From positions 32,683-96,682 of the forward strand of contig NZ_QFZK01000013.1 of assembly GCF_003415675.1 (NCBI RefSeq): 64,000 nucleotides of DNA, in the 5' to 3' direction. The notes beneath the pieces are model-generated. The model did not search any database and was not told the origin of the DNA. It saw only the letters and a list, made by a program, of their open reading frames with translations. How positions within the stretch are numbered: the first letter of the stretch is position 1; each line of letters starts with the position of its first letter. A program made the position numbers and the translations under genes. This DNA is from Rhodoferax lacus (GTDB lineage Bacteria > Pseudomonadota > Gammaproteobacteria > Burkholderiales > Burkholderiaceae_C). Of this stretch, positions 1 through 10,589 are shown in pieces.

Positions 1-41
1 ATCACCAGGGCGCGGTAGTCGTTGTCAAAAAGGGTGGTCAC
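1..41 (-). CDS. 5' end of an unidentified gene (partial)
   Basis: Thirteen codons of an open frame starting with GTG at 41-39 run off the left edge; the visible peptide is VTTLFDNDYRALV. A purine-rich GGAGAG stretch lies upstream of the GTG. It follows iolB on the same strand after about 40 bases, so it is probably the next gene of the iol operon. The start of a Rossmann-type strand (YRALV) would suit a short-chain dehydrogenase, but this is a guess from very little sequence. Confidence 0.35.
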   Translation of the reverse strand, partial: MTTLFDNDYRALV

Positions 42-80
42 AGCAGCGTCTCTCCGGGATCGCTGCGGTATGCAGCAAAC

Positions 81-902
81 CTATTGTGGCGCCAGCATCC
101 ACTCATGCGCCGGGTCGTTCTTGAAGACCCAGAAGCGGTTGGGGCCGGCCATCACATTGAGGTAGTACAGGTCATAGCCATGTGGCGCGGTCACCGGGTG
201 GTAGCCGCGCGGCACCATCACCACGTCGTGGTCTTCCACGGCGCAGGCCTCGTCCAGGCTGCGGTCGTCGGTGTAGACGCGCTGGAAGGCAAAGCCCTGG
301 GGCGGGTTGAGGCGGTGGTAGTAGGTCTCTTCCAGCTGCGTCTCTACTGGCGGTTGCTCCACATCGTGCTTGTGGGGCGGGTAGCTCGACGAATGGCTGG
401 CCGGTGTAACCACTTCCACCACCAGCAGGTGGGCGGCGCGCGGGTCGTCGTGCGGCAGGATGTCGCACACATAGCGGGTGTTGCTGCCCTTGCCGCGCAC
501 GCTGCGGCGCATGCTGGCCGAGTCAATCACAAACACTTCGCCCGAGCCACCCTGGCCCGGTGACGTGCACAGGGCGACTTCGGCCACGCGGCTGGCGCCT
601 GGCCCATTGCCCACCGTCACCGACTTGCCTGCGGGCACATACACGGCCGCTGGCGACACCTCTTCAAACACGCTGGTGCGCGTGCCCAGGTTGGCGTAGG
701 TCACGCCGTCCACGGTGATGTCCACCGTGCCGGTCAGCACAACCAGGCACAGCTCCTGGGTGCCGGTGTCCACGGTTTCGCTTTCACCGGCGCCCAGACG
801 CACGGCGCGAAAGCCCACATGCTTCCAGCCCGCGCGCTCGGGCGTGACGTTGACGATTTCGCGGCCCGTGGGGGCGGCCTTCACAAGCAGGGGGCTGACC
901 AT
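81..902 (-). CDS. iolB: 5-deoxy-glucuronate isomerase
   Basis: The 273-aa product matches the KduI/IolB bicupin family over its full length. IolB converts 5-deoxy-D-glucuronate to 2-deoxy-5-keto-D-gluconate, the step after ring opening in cytosolic myo-inositol catabolism. Two cupin-like halves can be seen. The second carries the metal-binding region around residues 175-200 (PPHKHD then ETYYHR), with His and Glu ligands typical of the family. The gene lies 11 bases downstream of iolE in an iolC-iolD-iolE-iolB order, which supports the assignment. The ATG at 902 is the natural start because the protein begins directly with the conserved N-terminal region. Confidence 0.93.
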   Translation of the reverse strand: MVSPLLVKAAPTGREIVNVTPERAGWKHVGFRAVRLGAGESETVDTGTQELCLVVLTGTVDITVDGVTYANLGTRTSVFEEVSPAAVYVPAGKSVTVGNGPGASRVAEVALCTSPGQGGSGEVFVIDSASMRRSVRGKGSNTRYVCDILPHDDPRAAHLLVVEVVTPASHSSSYPPHKHDVEQPPVETQLEETYYHRLNPPQGFAFQRVYTDDRSLDEACAVEDHDVVMVPRGYHPVTAPHGYDLYYLNVMAGPNRFWVFKNDPAHEWMLAPQ

Positions 903-913
903 GGTGTGTTCTT

Positions 914-1840
914 TCAGCTCAGTTCGTTGACCAGGGCGCGCAGGGTGTCATAGCCCTTCTTCGCGTATTCGTAGCTGGGGGCTACGGCCGGGTCCTGCTC
1001 GGCCTCCACCACCAGCCAGCCTTCGTAGCCCGCGTTCTTCAGGGTGGAGAGGACAGCGCGGTAGTCAATGCTGCCGTCGCCGGGCACGGTGAAGATGCCG
1101 TTGATCACGCCGTTCAAAAAGCTCCAGCTGTCGTTGCGGGCCTGGGCAATCACGGGGGTGCGCACGTCCTTGCAGTGCACATGCACCACGCGGCTGATGT
1201 GCTTCTTCAGCAGCACCACCGGGTCCACGGCGCCGCCATAGTAGGCGTGGCCGGTGTCATACAGCAGGAAGACCTTGGTGGGGTCGGTCACGGCCATCAG
1301 ATGGTCCACGTCAGAAGGCGACTCCACATAGGCGCCCATGTGGTGGTGGTAAGCCAGTTTGATGCCGTAGGTGGCAATCAGGTGTTCGCCAAAGGCGTTC
1401 AGGCGCTCGCCATAGGCCGTCCACTGCGCGTCATTGGCAAAGCTGGGGCGCTTGGAAACGGGGGTGTCGATCTGGCCCTGCACGGTGCCTGCGCACTCGC
1501 CATACACCACCACCTTCACACCGTTGTATTGCAGGCGGCTCATGTGCGCCTTGCAGCGTTCGATCTCGGCAGCCACAGACTCGGCATTGCTCTGGCCGGG
1601 CGCGGTCTCGGCCAGAAAGCCGGAGTACCAGCCCGACACGCAGGCCAGGTCGAACTCGGCCAGCTTGGCCTTCAGGCCGGGGCCGTCCTTGGGGAATTTG
1701 TTGCCCAGTTCAAAGCCTTCGTAGCCAATTTCCTTGCCCTCCTTCAGCGCCGTTTCCAGCAGGGTTTCGCCACCCAGCGAGGGCAGGTCGTCGTTCATCC
1801 AGGAGATGGGGTTGATGCCGATTTGTACGTTCCAGGTCAT
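914..1840 (-). CDS. iolE: 2-keto-myo-inositol (inosose) dehydratase
   Basis: The 308-aa protein begins with the typical IolE signature IGINPISWMNDD and is a TIM-barrel sugar isomerase/AP-endonuclease-like enzyme. It dehydrates scyllo-inosose to 3D-(3,5/4)-trihydroxycyclohexane-1,2-dione. Metal-ligand candidates of this fold are visible (the YHHHMG segment near residue 165, the DTGHAYYGG segment near 195, and VHCKD and VVEAEQD further on). It lies between iolD (51 bases upstream) and iolB (11 bases downstream) on the same strand, so the three are almost certainly co-transcribed. Length is normal for the family. Confidence 0.94.
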   Translation of the reverse strand: MTWNVQIGINPISWMNDDLPSLGGETLLETALKEGKEIGYEGFELGNKFPKDGPGLKAKLAEFDLACVSGWYSGFLAETAPGQSNAESVAAEIERCKAHMSRLQYNGVKVVVYGECAGTVQGQIDTPVSKRPSFANDAQWTAYGERLNAFGEHLIATYGIKLAYHHHMGAYVESPSDVDHLMAVTDPTKVFLLYDTGHAYYGGAVDPVVLLKKHISRVVHVHCKDVRTPVIAQARNDSWSFLNGVINGIFTVPGDGSIDYRAVLSTLKNAGYEGWLVVEAEQDPAVAPSYEYAKKGYDTLRALVNELS

Positions 1841-1891
1841 AGGGTTCTCTTCAAAAAAATAGGGGGTGGTATGTCAGTTTGCCTTGCGGGT

Positions 1892-3763
1892 TCAGATGCG
1901 CTGATGCTCTTTGGCGGCCACGAAACCGGCGTGGGCCGCGTTCACTGCGGGGCGTGCGGACACCTCGGGAATGCCCACCTCCCACCAGCAGCCACCCTCT
2001 GCGGTGGTGCGGGTGTGGGTGGTGTCAATCACCAGCACCTGGCTGCGCTTGGCCGCACGCGCTGTCACCATGGCGCTCTTGAGCCCGGCTACGTTTTTCA
2101 CGTGCACCGCATCCGCCCCCATGGAGGCGGCGTGCATGGCAAAGTCGATGCGGCTGGCCTCGCCGCCTTCGGGGATGCAGTCATCGAGCATGTTGTTGAA
2201 GCTGGCATTGCCGGTGGCGTTTTGCAGCCGCTGTATGCAGCCGTAACCCCGGTTGTCCAGCACCACCACAATGAGTTTCTTGCCCAGCATGACCGAGGTG
2301 GCCAGCTCGGAGTTCATCATCATGTAGGAGCCGTCGCCCACCATCACGATGACTTCCTGGTGCGGCCGCGCCATCTTCACGCCCAGGGCACCGGCGATCT
2401 CGTAGCCCATGCACGAAAAACCGTATTCCATGTGGTAGTTGCCAGGCAGGCTGGCGCGCCAGAGCTTGTGCAGTTCGGCCGGCAGCGTGCCTGCGGCGCA
2501 GACCACCACGTCGTGGACGCCGCTGTTGCCGCCCGCATCGTTGAGCGAGTCGCGCACCGCGCCCATGACTTCGGCGTCGTAGGGCAAGGTGCCTTCTGCG
2601 GGGATGTGGGTGGTGAGCTCGGTGACCCGGGCCACCCAGCCTGCGGCCCCGGTTTTGGCGCGTGTGGTCCAGGCGGCATCGGCCGCCCAGCCGGTCAGCG
2701 CTGCGGTCAGTTGCGCCAGGCCCACTTTGGCATCGGCCACCAGGGCGACTCCGCTCCACTTGCCGGCATCAAAAGGTTGCACGTTCAGGCTGAGCAACTT
2801 CGCGTTGGCAAACAGCGCGTGCGAGCCGGTGGTGAAGTCCTGCAGGCGGGTGCCCACGGCCAACACCACATCGGCCTCGCGCGCCAGGGCGTTGGCGGCC
2901 GGGCCACCGTCCACGCCAATGGCGCCCAGGTTCAGGGCATGGTCCCAGGGCAGGGCACTTTTGCCGCCGTGCGATTCGACCACCGGAATGCCAAACGCTT
3001 CGGCGAAGGTCCGCAGGCTGTCACAGGCCTGGCTGTAGAGCACACCACCACCGGCCACGATGAGAGGCTGCCGGGCAGACTTGAGCAGGTCTGCCGCGCG
3101 TGAGAGTTCAAACGCGTCGGCGGGCGGGCGGCGAAAGCGAATGACCTCGGGTGTGAAGAAGCTGGTGGGGTAATCAAAGGCATGGGCCTGCACGTCCTGC
3201 GGCAGGGCCAGGCAGACCGGGCCGCAGCTTGCAGGGTCGGTCATGACCTGGATGGCGCGTGGCAGGGCGGTCAGCAACTGCTCGGGGCGGCTGATGCGGT
3301 CAAAGTACCGGGTCACAGGGCGGAAGCAGTCGTTGGCCGATACATCGCCCTGCTGGAAGTTTTCTACCTGCTGCAGCACCGGATCGGGCGCGCGCGTGGC
3401 AAAGGTGTCGCCGGGCAGCAGCAGCACGGGGATGCGGTTCACATGGGCCACAGCGGCGGCCGTCACCATGTTGGTGGCACCCGGGCCAATGCTGGTGCTC
3501 ACCGCCATGATGCGCTGGCGCATGTGCGCCTTGGCATAGCCAATGGCGGCATGGGCCATGCCCTGTTCGTTGTGGGCACGAAAGGTGGGCAGGCGCTCAC
3601 GCTCGGCATGCAGGGCCTCGCCCAGGCCGGCCACATTGCCGTGGCCGAAGATGGTGAAGACGCCGCCGCAATACGGCTCTACAGAGCCGTCGGCCATTTC
3701 CACGCGCAGGGCGGACAGGTATTTCACCAGGGCCTGGGCCATGGTCAGTCGGATGGTTGTCAT
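1892..3763 (-). CDS. iolD: 3D-(3,5/4)-trihydroxycyclohexane-1,2-dione acylhydrolase (ThDP-dependent)
   Basis: The 623-aa protein is a thiamine-diphosphate enzyme of the acetolactate-synthase superfamily. It hydrolyses the cyclic dione to 5-deoxy-glucuronate. The N-terminal PYR domain has the catalytic-Glu region RAHNEQGMAHAAIGYAKAH near residue 63. The C-terminal PP domain has the Mg-ThDP motif GDGSYMMMNSE followed by LDNRGYG. Length and the co-localised iolC, iolE and iolB separate it from acetolactate synthase. It starts 23 bases downstream of the iolC stop codon. Confidence 0.94.
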   Translation of the reverse strand: MTTIRLTMAQALVKYLSALRVEMADGSVEPYCGGVFTIFGHGNVAGLGEALHAERERLPTFRAHNEQGMAHAAIGYAKAHMRQRIMAVSTSIGPGATNMVTAAAVAHVNRIPVLLLPGDTFATRAPDPVLQQVENFQQGDVSANDCFRPVTRYFDRISRPEQLLTALPRAIQVMTDPASCGPVCLALPQDVQAHAFDYPTSFFTPEVIRFRRPPADAFELSRAADLLKSARQPLIVAGGGVLYSQACDSLRTFAEAFGIPVVESHGGKSALPWDHALNLGAIGVDGGPAANALAREADVVLAVGTRLQDFTTGSHALFANAKLLSLNVQPFDAGKWSGVALVADAKVGLAQLTAALTGWAADAAWTTRAKTGAAGWVARVTELTTHIPAEGTLPYDAEVMGAVRDSLNDAGGNSGVHDVVVCAAGTLPAELHKLWRASLPGNYHMEYGFSCMGYEIAGALGVKMARPHQEVIVMVGDGSYMMMNSELATSVMLGKKLIVVVLDNRGYGCIQRLQNATGNASFNNMLDDCIPEGGEASRIDFAMHAASMGADAVHVKNVAGLKSAMVTARAAKRSQVLVIDTTHTRTTAEGGCWWEVGIPEVSARPAVNAAHAGFVAAKEHQRI

Positions 3764-3786
3764 GGGTTGGTCTTGGTTGGTTCTGT

Positions 3787-5739
3787 TCAGGACACGGCGC
3801 GCACCATGCTGCGCCGGTTGCGCCAGGCGTCCACCAGCACGGTGTAGTTGGCTGCCACCTTGGCCACAAATGTAGCGTCATCGGTCTGGCCGCGCAGCCA
3901 CGCCAGCGACTCAGCCACCCACAGGCTGCGCCCCACCATAAAGCCCTTGACGATGGGGTTGGTGGCGTTGCGAAAGCTGTCTACCAAGTGCGCGATGGGC
4001 TGGTTCAGGCCCAGGATGACGGCGCCGCGGCAATGCGGATCACGCTCGTTCACCAACTGCTCCAGGCCACTCCAGCCCGCGGCGGTCATGGGGGCCAGCT
4101 TCCACCACTCGGGCTTCACGCCCAGGTTGTAGAAGCGCTTCACGGCGCGCAGCACGGCGGCGTCTTCCTGGCCGGGCACGCTCAGCGTCTTGGGCAGAAT
4201 GATTTCCAGCAGCAGCTCGTTGCCGCTCTCGCGGGTGGCTTCCCACAGCTCCAGCACTTTTTGCTCCTGCTCCAGGCGCAGGCCATAGGCGTCGTCCGGG
4301 TGGTAGTGCACCAGGCACTTCACCACCTGCTCGGTGGGCCAGTGGATGAGTGCGCTGCCAATGGAGCGCGTGCCGTCAAAGCGCAGCGGGCGTGAGCCCG
4401 GCAGTTCCACCGGGCGACCCACCCACCAGCCGCGTCCGGTGGCGCTGGCCAGGGCGTCGCGGCCGTAGTCGCCACCATCAATCAGCACGCCGGTGTGGCC
4501 CTGCAACTGGCGCTCGGTTTCCACCTGGGCTGCGGCTTGCACCAGCAGTTTCTTGAGGGCGGGGATGCGGGAATCACTTGCGCCCGCTTCGCGCGCCAAA
4601 TCGTAAAACTGGCTGCGGTGGTCAAAGGCCATGACACACAGGTCGTCCCACTGCGGGCGAGCGGTGGTGACGCGGTGCAGATGGGCCAGTTGCTGGTCGG
4701 CATCCACCTGGGGGTTGCGGCTGCCACTGAACCAGTGCGCCAGCTCCGTGGGTGTGGGCATCGCCGCCGAACACGCGTGGCGCGACACCACGATGGCGCC
4801 GCAGGCGTTGGCTACCTTGGTGGACTCGGCCCAGTCTTTGCCCTGCAGCAGCGTGGCCATCAGGCCGGACAAAAACGCGTCGCCAGCGCCCAGCACGTTG
4901 AGCACTTCTACGCGCTCGCCCTGGTAGGTGGTGGCGTCTTCAATGCGCGCGGGTATGGCGCCCTCGATCACGCAGCAGCCCAGGGCGCCGCGCTTGACCA
5001 CCAGGGTGGCGGCACTCAGGGCACGCACCGCCTTCAGGCTGGCAATCAGGTCATCGGCCACGCCGCCGGCAATGAAGAACTCTTCCTCGGTGCCCACCAG
5101 CAAGTCAAAGTGCGGCAGCATGTCCTGCAGCTGCTGGGTCACCTGGGCATCGGCCACGTAGCGGTTTTCACCGGCGCCGCGGCTGGTCAGGCCCCACAGC
5201 ACCGGACGGTAGTCGATGTCGAGCACGCGCACCACGCCGTGTTTGGCAGCAAAGTTGAGCGCGGTTTGCGAAGCGCGGCGTGTGGTGGGGGTGGACAGGT
5301 GCGTGCCGGTAATGGCCAGCGCGCGGCACCGGGCGATAAACGACTCATCAATCAGGTCCGCATCCACGGCCATGTCGGCGCAGTTCTCGCGCACAAACAG
5401 GAGCGGAAACGTGTCGCGGTCTTTGAGGCCCAACAGCACCAGGGCGGTGAGGCGTTCGGGGTCAATTTGCACCTGCGAGGTGTCGCAGCCCTCGGCCTGC
5501 AGGGACTCTGTGAGGAAGCGGCCCATCTGCTCGTCACCCACGCGGGCAATCATGGCGCTTTTGGCGCCTAAGCGCGCCACGCCAAAGGCCAGGTTGCCAG
5601 AGCTGCCGCCCAGGTACTTGGCCATGCTGCGGGCGTCTTCCAGTTTGGCGCCGAACTGCTGGGCGTACAGGTCCACCGCCAGGCGGCCCAGGCAGGCCAG
5701 GTCGATGCTGCGGCCTGTGGGGAAATTCAAGGTGCTCAT
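3787..5739 (-). CDS. iolC: Bifunctional 5-dehydro-2-deoxygluconokinase / DUF2090 aldolase-like protein
   Basis: The product, about 650 aa from the ATG at 5739, fuses two modules. Residues 1-330 are a PfkB-family sugar kinase with the GG substrate loop (YLGGSSGN) and the C-terminal anion-hole and catalytic motif LGAGDAF. Residues 330-650 are a DUF2090 domain, related to class I aldolases. The fused form is common in proteobacterial iol clusters, where it can phosphorylate 2-deoxy-5-keto-gluconate and perhaps cleave the product (the IolJ step). The frame extends upstream to a TTG at 5796 and also contains an ATG at 5754; the ATG at 5739 (MSTLNFPTGR) fits the family N-terminus best. It is the first gene of the iolCDEB operon. 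Confidence 0.9.
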   Translation of the reverse strand: MSTLNFPTGRSIDLACLGRLAVDLYAQQFGAKLEDARSMAKYLGGSSGNLAFGVARLGAKSAMIARVGDEQMGRFLTESLQAEGCDTSQVQIDPERLTALVLLGLKDRDTFPLLFVRENCADMAVDADLIDESFIARCRALAITGTHLSTPTTRRASQTALNFAAKHGVVRVLDIDYRPVLWGLTSRGAGENRYVADAQVTQQLQDMLPHFDLLVGTEEEFFIAGGVADDLIASLKAVRALSAATLVVKRGALGCCVIEGAIPARIEDATTYQGERVEVLNVLGAGDAFLSGLMATLLQGKDWAESTKVANACGAIVVSRHACSAAMPTPTELAHWFSGSRNPQVDADQQLAHLHRVTTARPQWDDLCVMAFDHRSQFYDLAREAGASDSRIPALKKLLVQAAAQVETERQLQGHTGVLIDGGDYGRDALASATGRGWWVGRPVELPGSRPLRFDGTRSIGSALIHWPTEQVVKCLVHYHPDDAYGLRLEQEQKVLELWEATRESGNELLLEIILPKTLSVPGQEDAAVLRAVKRFYNLGVKPEWWKLAPMTAAGWSGLEQLVNERDPHCRGAVILGLNQPIAHLVDSFRNATNPIVKGFMVGRSLWVAESLAWLRGQTDDATFVAKVAANYTVLVDAWRNRRSMVRAVS

Positions 5740-5865
5740 TGCGCGTGTGTCCATCAGAAAAAGGGGTGAGTCGGCGGGCGTTGGGTTGAGGTTCAAACGC
5801 TGCGCCAGCGGCTTGCGACTGACGGCAAATTATAGGGAAATTACTTTTTTTGTGTATATTTTTTA

Positions 5866-5877
5866 GAAAATATTTTC
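5866..5877. promoter_or_regulatory. Palindrome GAAAATATTTTC upstream of iolC (candidate IolR operator)
   Basis: A perfect 12-bp palindrome of the form GAA-N6-TTC sits in an AT-rich stretch (about 5825-5885) between iolC and the HDOD gene. RpiR-type IolR in rhizobia is reported to use GGAA-N6-TTCC-like sites. A second GAA-N6-TTC inverted repeat overlaps the iolG promoter region at 52350-52367, next to an RpiR gene. The rest of the 5740-6092 gap shows no gene. The operator role is inferred. Confidence 0.4.
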
Positions 5878-6092
5878 GTTTTTTGGAAGGCCGGGCGAAG
5901 CCTGGCCCTGCCGGGGCAAGGTATTTTCAAAGTGGCCAACCCGCCTCAAAAAATATTTGCAGGCATTTGAATGCCTGTGCCTTCATTCGCACTGACTCAC
6001 CAAAAGCCGGCAATTTATCGGTAAGAATGGGACGCAGAATGAGCTTGCAGGGCATTCGGCCCTGCGAACAAAGAGCGAGACGAGAAAACAAA

Positions 6093-6917
6093 GTGCAACT
6101 ACCCATCCGGACTACCCAAGACCTGGCGCAAACCGTGGCCGGCTGCGACTTGCCCACCATGTCCGGCATTGCGGCGCAGTTGGTCGCCACCCTGTCGGAC
6201 GAGCAGGCCGACCTGACCGACCTGCGGGACCTGATTGCGCAAGACCCTGTGCTCACCGCAGCCGTGCTGCGCTGGGCCAACAGCCCCATCTACGGCACCG
6301 CGCGCAGCGTCAACACCCTGGAAGCCGCCATCAGCGTGCTGGGCCTGTCCCGGGTCAGGGCGCGCGCCGTGGCCTTCTTCATCACCAACGCCTTTGAGCC
6401 GCCCCTGGGTGTGGAGCGCGAGGTGTTCTGGACCTCCTGCATGCACAGCGCGGGCTACGCCATGTGGCTGGCCATTGCGGCCGGGCTCAACGAGAGCGAG
6501 GCCTGGCTTGCCGCCCTGATGGTGCGCTTGGGCGAACTCATCATCGGCCGCATTGATGCGCCCACCGTGCAGGCCGTGGAGGCAGCAGCCCTGCCGGTGC
6601 AACAGCGCTGGCAGATGGAGCGCGAGCGCATCGGCTTTGACGAAGGCGAAGTGATGGCCGAAGCCGCACGGCAGTGGTTTTTCCCGGACGCGCTGGTGGA
6701 TGCGCTGCAAAAGTGCTCCAAGCCCATGACCTACATGGCCTTCTCGCCGCTGGGCACGGTGGTGCACCTGGCCATGCTGCTGGCCGACATGGAAACGGTA
6801 GATGCGCAAAGCCTGCAGACCCTGCCGCCCGAAGCCGTGTCCGCGCTGGGGCTCTACATCGACTGGATGACGCTGCACATTCCTGAGCGCTCGAGCTTTA
6901 CCGAGATCAGGGCCTGA
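6093..6917 (+). CDS. HDOD-domain protein
   Basis: The product is about 274 aa if it starts at the GTG at 6093, which follows GAGACGAG and places the HDOD domain directly at the N-terminus (LPIRTTQDLAQTVAGCDLPT). The frame also contains an ATG at 6039. The domain motif LIAQDPVLTAAVLRWANSPIYG, then the VLGLSRVRARA segment, is typical of HDOD proteins. These resemble HD phosphohydrolases but lack the catalytic HD pair, and are linked to signalling and cell-cycle or stress control. No GGDEF, EAL or REC domain is attached. It is transcribed divergently from iolC; no functional link to inositol is visible. Confidence 0.8.
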   Translation: MQLPIRTTQDLAQTVAGCDLPTMSGIAAQLVATLSDEQADLTDLRDLIAQDPVLTAAVLRWANSPIYGTARSVNTLEAAISVLGLSRVRARAVAFFITNAFEPPLGVEREVFWTSCMHSAGYAMWLAIAAGLNESEAWLAALMVRLGELIIGRIDAPTVQAVEAAALPVQQRWQMERERIGFDEGEVMAEAARQWFFPDALVDALQKCSKPMTYMAFSPLGTVVHLAMLLADMETVDAQSLQTLPPEAVSALGLYIDWMTLHIPERSSFTEIRA

Positions 6918-6944
6918 GCCGGCTTGGCCCTTTCATGGGCTTTG

Positions 6945-7355
6945 TTATGCCGACGGCGGTGGCGCGATCAGCCTGACGGTTGGAAAGTACGCCGCGTAAC
7001 GGCGTGTGTCCCGGGTCAAAACGGGCAAGTCGCTGACAGCGGCATGGGCACCAATGAAGAAGTCGCCCAGCACATTGCTTTTGGTTCCCCCTTGGCGGCG
7101 GTAACGGACAAATGCCTTGCCGGCCAGAAACAGGGCGGGCCGGGGTAGTTCAACCATGCGCAAGCCCAGGTTTGCAATCGTCTGGTCCAGGGCCTCAACC
7201 GTGGAGAAGGCCAGGGAGAGTTCGGAATAGATGATGGGGTTGATCACCAAGGGGTGAATCTTGGACTGCGCACGCAACTGCCCCAAGGACCAGTCCGCCC
7301 ATTGGGGATCGTCTTCCAGGACATCCACCAGCACGTTGGTATCTACCAGCAGCAT
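6945..7355 (-). CDS. PIN-domain ribonuclease toxin (VapC type)
   Basis: The 136-aa product starts LLVDTNVLVDVLEDD, the first acidic motif of the PIN fold. A central Glu follows in VINPIIYSELSLAF, and a third acidic site in GDFFIGAHAAV then LTRDTRRY. VapC toxins are Mg-dependent RNases that cut tRNA or rRNA. The AbrB-type antitoxin gene lies 13 bases upstream on the same strand, the usual antitoxin-first order. All expected acidic residues are present, so the toxin appears intact. Confidence 0.88.
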   Translation of the reverse strand: MLLVDTNVLVDVLEDDPQWADWSLGQLRAQSKIHPLVINPIIYSELSLAFSTVEALDQTIANLGLRMVELPRPALFLAGKAFVRYRRQGGTKSNVLGDFFIGAHAAVSDLPVLTRDTRRYAAYFPTVRLIAPPPSA

Positions 7356-7368
7356 GGCTTTCCTGACC

Positions 7369-7608
7369 TCAGTCCTCGCCTCTGAGCAGGGACATCAGCG
7401 CATCGGTGCGCCATTTCACATCGGCCTTGCCACGCATGGCCTCAAAACGATCGGGCTTGCGGCTGGCGCGTGCGCCCACTTTGTGAATCACCACATCACC
7501 CTCTGCATTCACGGCGAAATTAACCCGGCTTCCGGGAAGCATGTTCAAGGCATCGCGAATCTGCTTGGGGATGGTGACCTGGCCCTTGCTGGTGAGTGTG
7601 GTCGACAT
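7369..7608 (-). CDS. AbrB/MazE-family antitoxin (SpoVT-AbrB domain)
   Basis: The 79-aa protein begins MSTTLTSKGQVTIPKQIRDALNM, the classic swapped-hairpin AbrB DNA-binding domain. Its C-terminal tail (MRGKADVKWRTDALMSLLRGED) is the probable toxin-binding arm. It should neutralise the adjacent PIN toxin and repress the operon by binding the inverted repeat at 7624-7650, just upstream of its start codon. Confidence 0.9.
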   Translation of the reverse strand: MSTTLTSKGQVTIPKQIRDALNMLPGSRVNFAVNAEGDVVIHKVGARASRKPDRFEAMRGKADVKWRTDALMSLLRGED

Positions 7609-7623
7609 GGTCGGTCTCCGGCT

Positions 7624-7650
7624 GTATTACGGTTGAATAAATTGTAATAC
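7624..7650. promoter_or_regulatory. Inverted repeat GTATTAC-N13-GTAATAC, antitoxin operator candidate
   Basis: The perfect 7-bp arms at 7624-7630 and 7644-7650 lie 16-42 bases upstream of the AbrB antitoxin start, where an autoregulatory operator is expected. The spacing fits two AbrB half-sites on one DNA face. The role is inferred from position and symmetry. Confidence 0.5.
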
Positions 7651-7683
7651 CAGCGCCGGCTGCAGCCCCGCAACTGTTTCGCT

Positions 7684-7718
7684 ATGCCCTTCATTGAACC
7701 AGCCAATTGGAAGGGCAT
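7684..7718. promoter_or_regulatory. Long inverted repeat upstream of katG
   Basis: The 9-bp perfect arms ATGCCCTTC (7684-7692) and GAAGGGCAT (7710-7718) enclose a second pair, ATTG (7693-7696) and CAAT (7704-7707). The element ends 57 bases upstream of the katG ATG. It could be an operator for a peroxide regulator, or a hairpin in the katG leader. It does not match the classical four-part ATAG OxyR layout. Confidence 0.45.
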
Positions 7719-7733
7719 TGCCTGAAGACATAG

Positions 7734-9983
<2,250 letters not shown>

Positions 9984-10589
9984 GTGTTTGGTGTTCTGAG
10001 GGCCAAGTAACTGAAAAAGTTGCTTGCCTTCAGGCTAGCAGAAACAGTTATTTTGCTGCATTCATTGGAAGCAACAGGTCTTCTGTATTCATAAATCTAT
10101 GTGTAGAACACCTGCAGGTTTGGTGAGCGCCTATGGAAAGCGAAACGTTTCCACGACGCCTTGGTTTTGATGCATCCCTTCTCCAGCGGCAATTGCCGCT
10201 ATTCCCGTTTGATGGCCGACGCCGTGCTGGTTCAATACCTTGCAGCCTTGCAGCCTTGCGGGCTGCGGAAAAAAATTCTTTCATGGAATTGTTGGCCTTC
10301 GTGCGCAGCTAGAAAGATTCTCTTGGGCCTGGTACCGACCCAAAGCTGTCTTAGCGTCTCCCGATTTCAATGCCGGAAAGCCGACCTTCGCTGAACGTGA
10401 CAATCACTCTCGCAACGTCTGCTTGCGGGTAGCCCAATCTTCAAAATGGACACCGGCCATCGACCATCAGCAGACATACGGGAATGGCAGCTATCTGCAG
10501 CCTGCAAATGGGACTACAGCGCTACACAGAAGATGCAAATCACCACCACTATGTGGGCAGGGCCAGCATCCCGAATGCACCTTTGCAGA
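9984..10589. other. Gap of about 600 bases without a convincing gene
   Basis: Open frames here have atypical composition and no recognisable family. A small GCAGCC-TTGCG-GGCTGC hairpin lies near 10250, with no U-tract in either direction. The GC content is lower than in the neighbours. It separates the convergent ends of katG and the reductase gene at 10590, and may hold decayed sequence. Confidence 0.5.

Noticed and set aside
1175..3103. Long plus-strand open frame opposite iolE/iolD
   Set aside because: It is antisense to clear iol genes, rich in His/Ala/Gly as expected for a shadow frame in GC-rich DNA, and has no family signal.
10244..10268. GC-rich hairpin as a katG terminator
   Set aside because: Stem is short and no U-tract follows on either strand; also about 260 bases from the katG stop.
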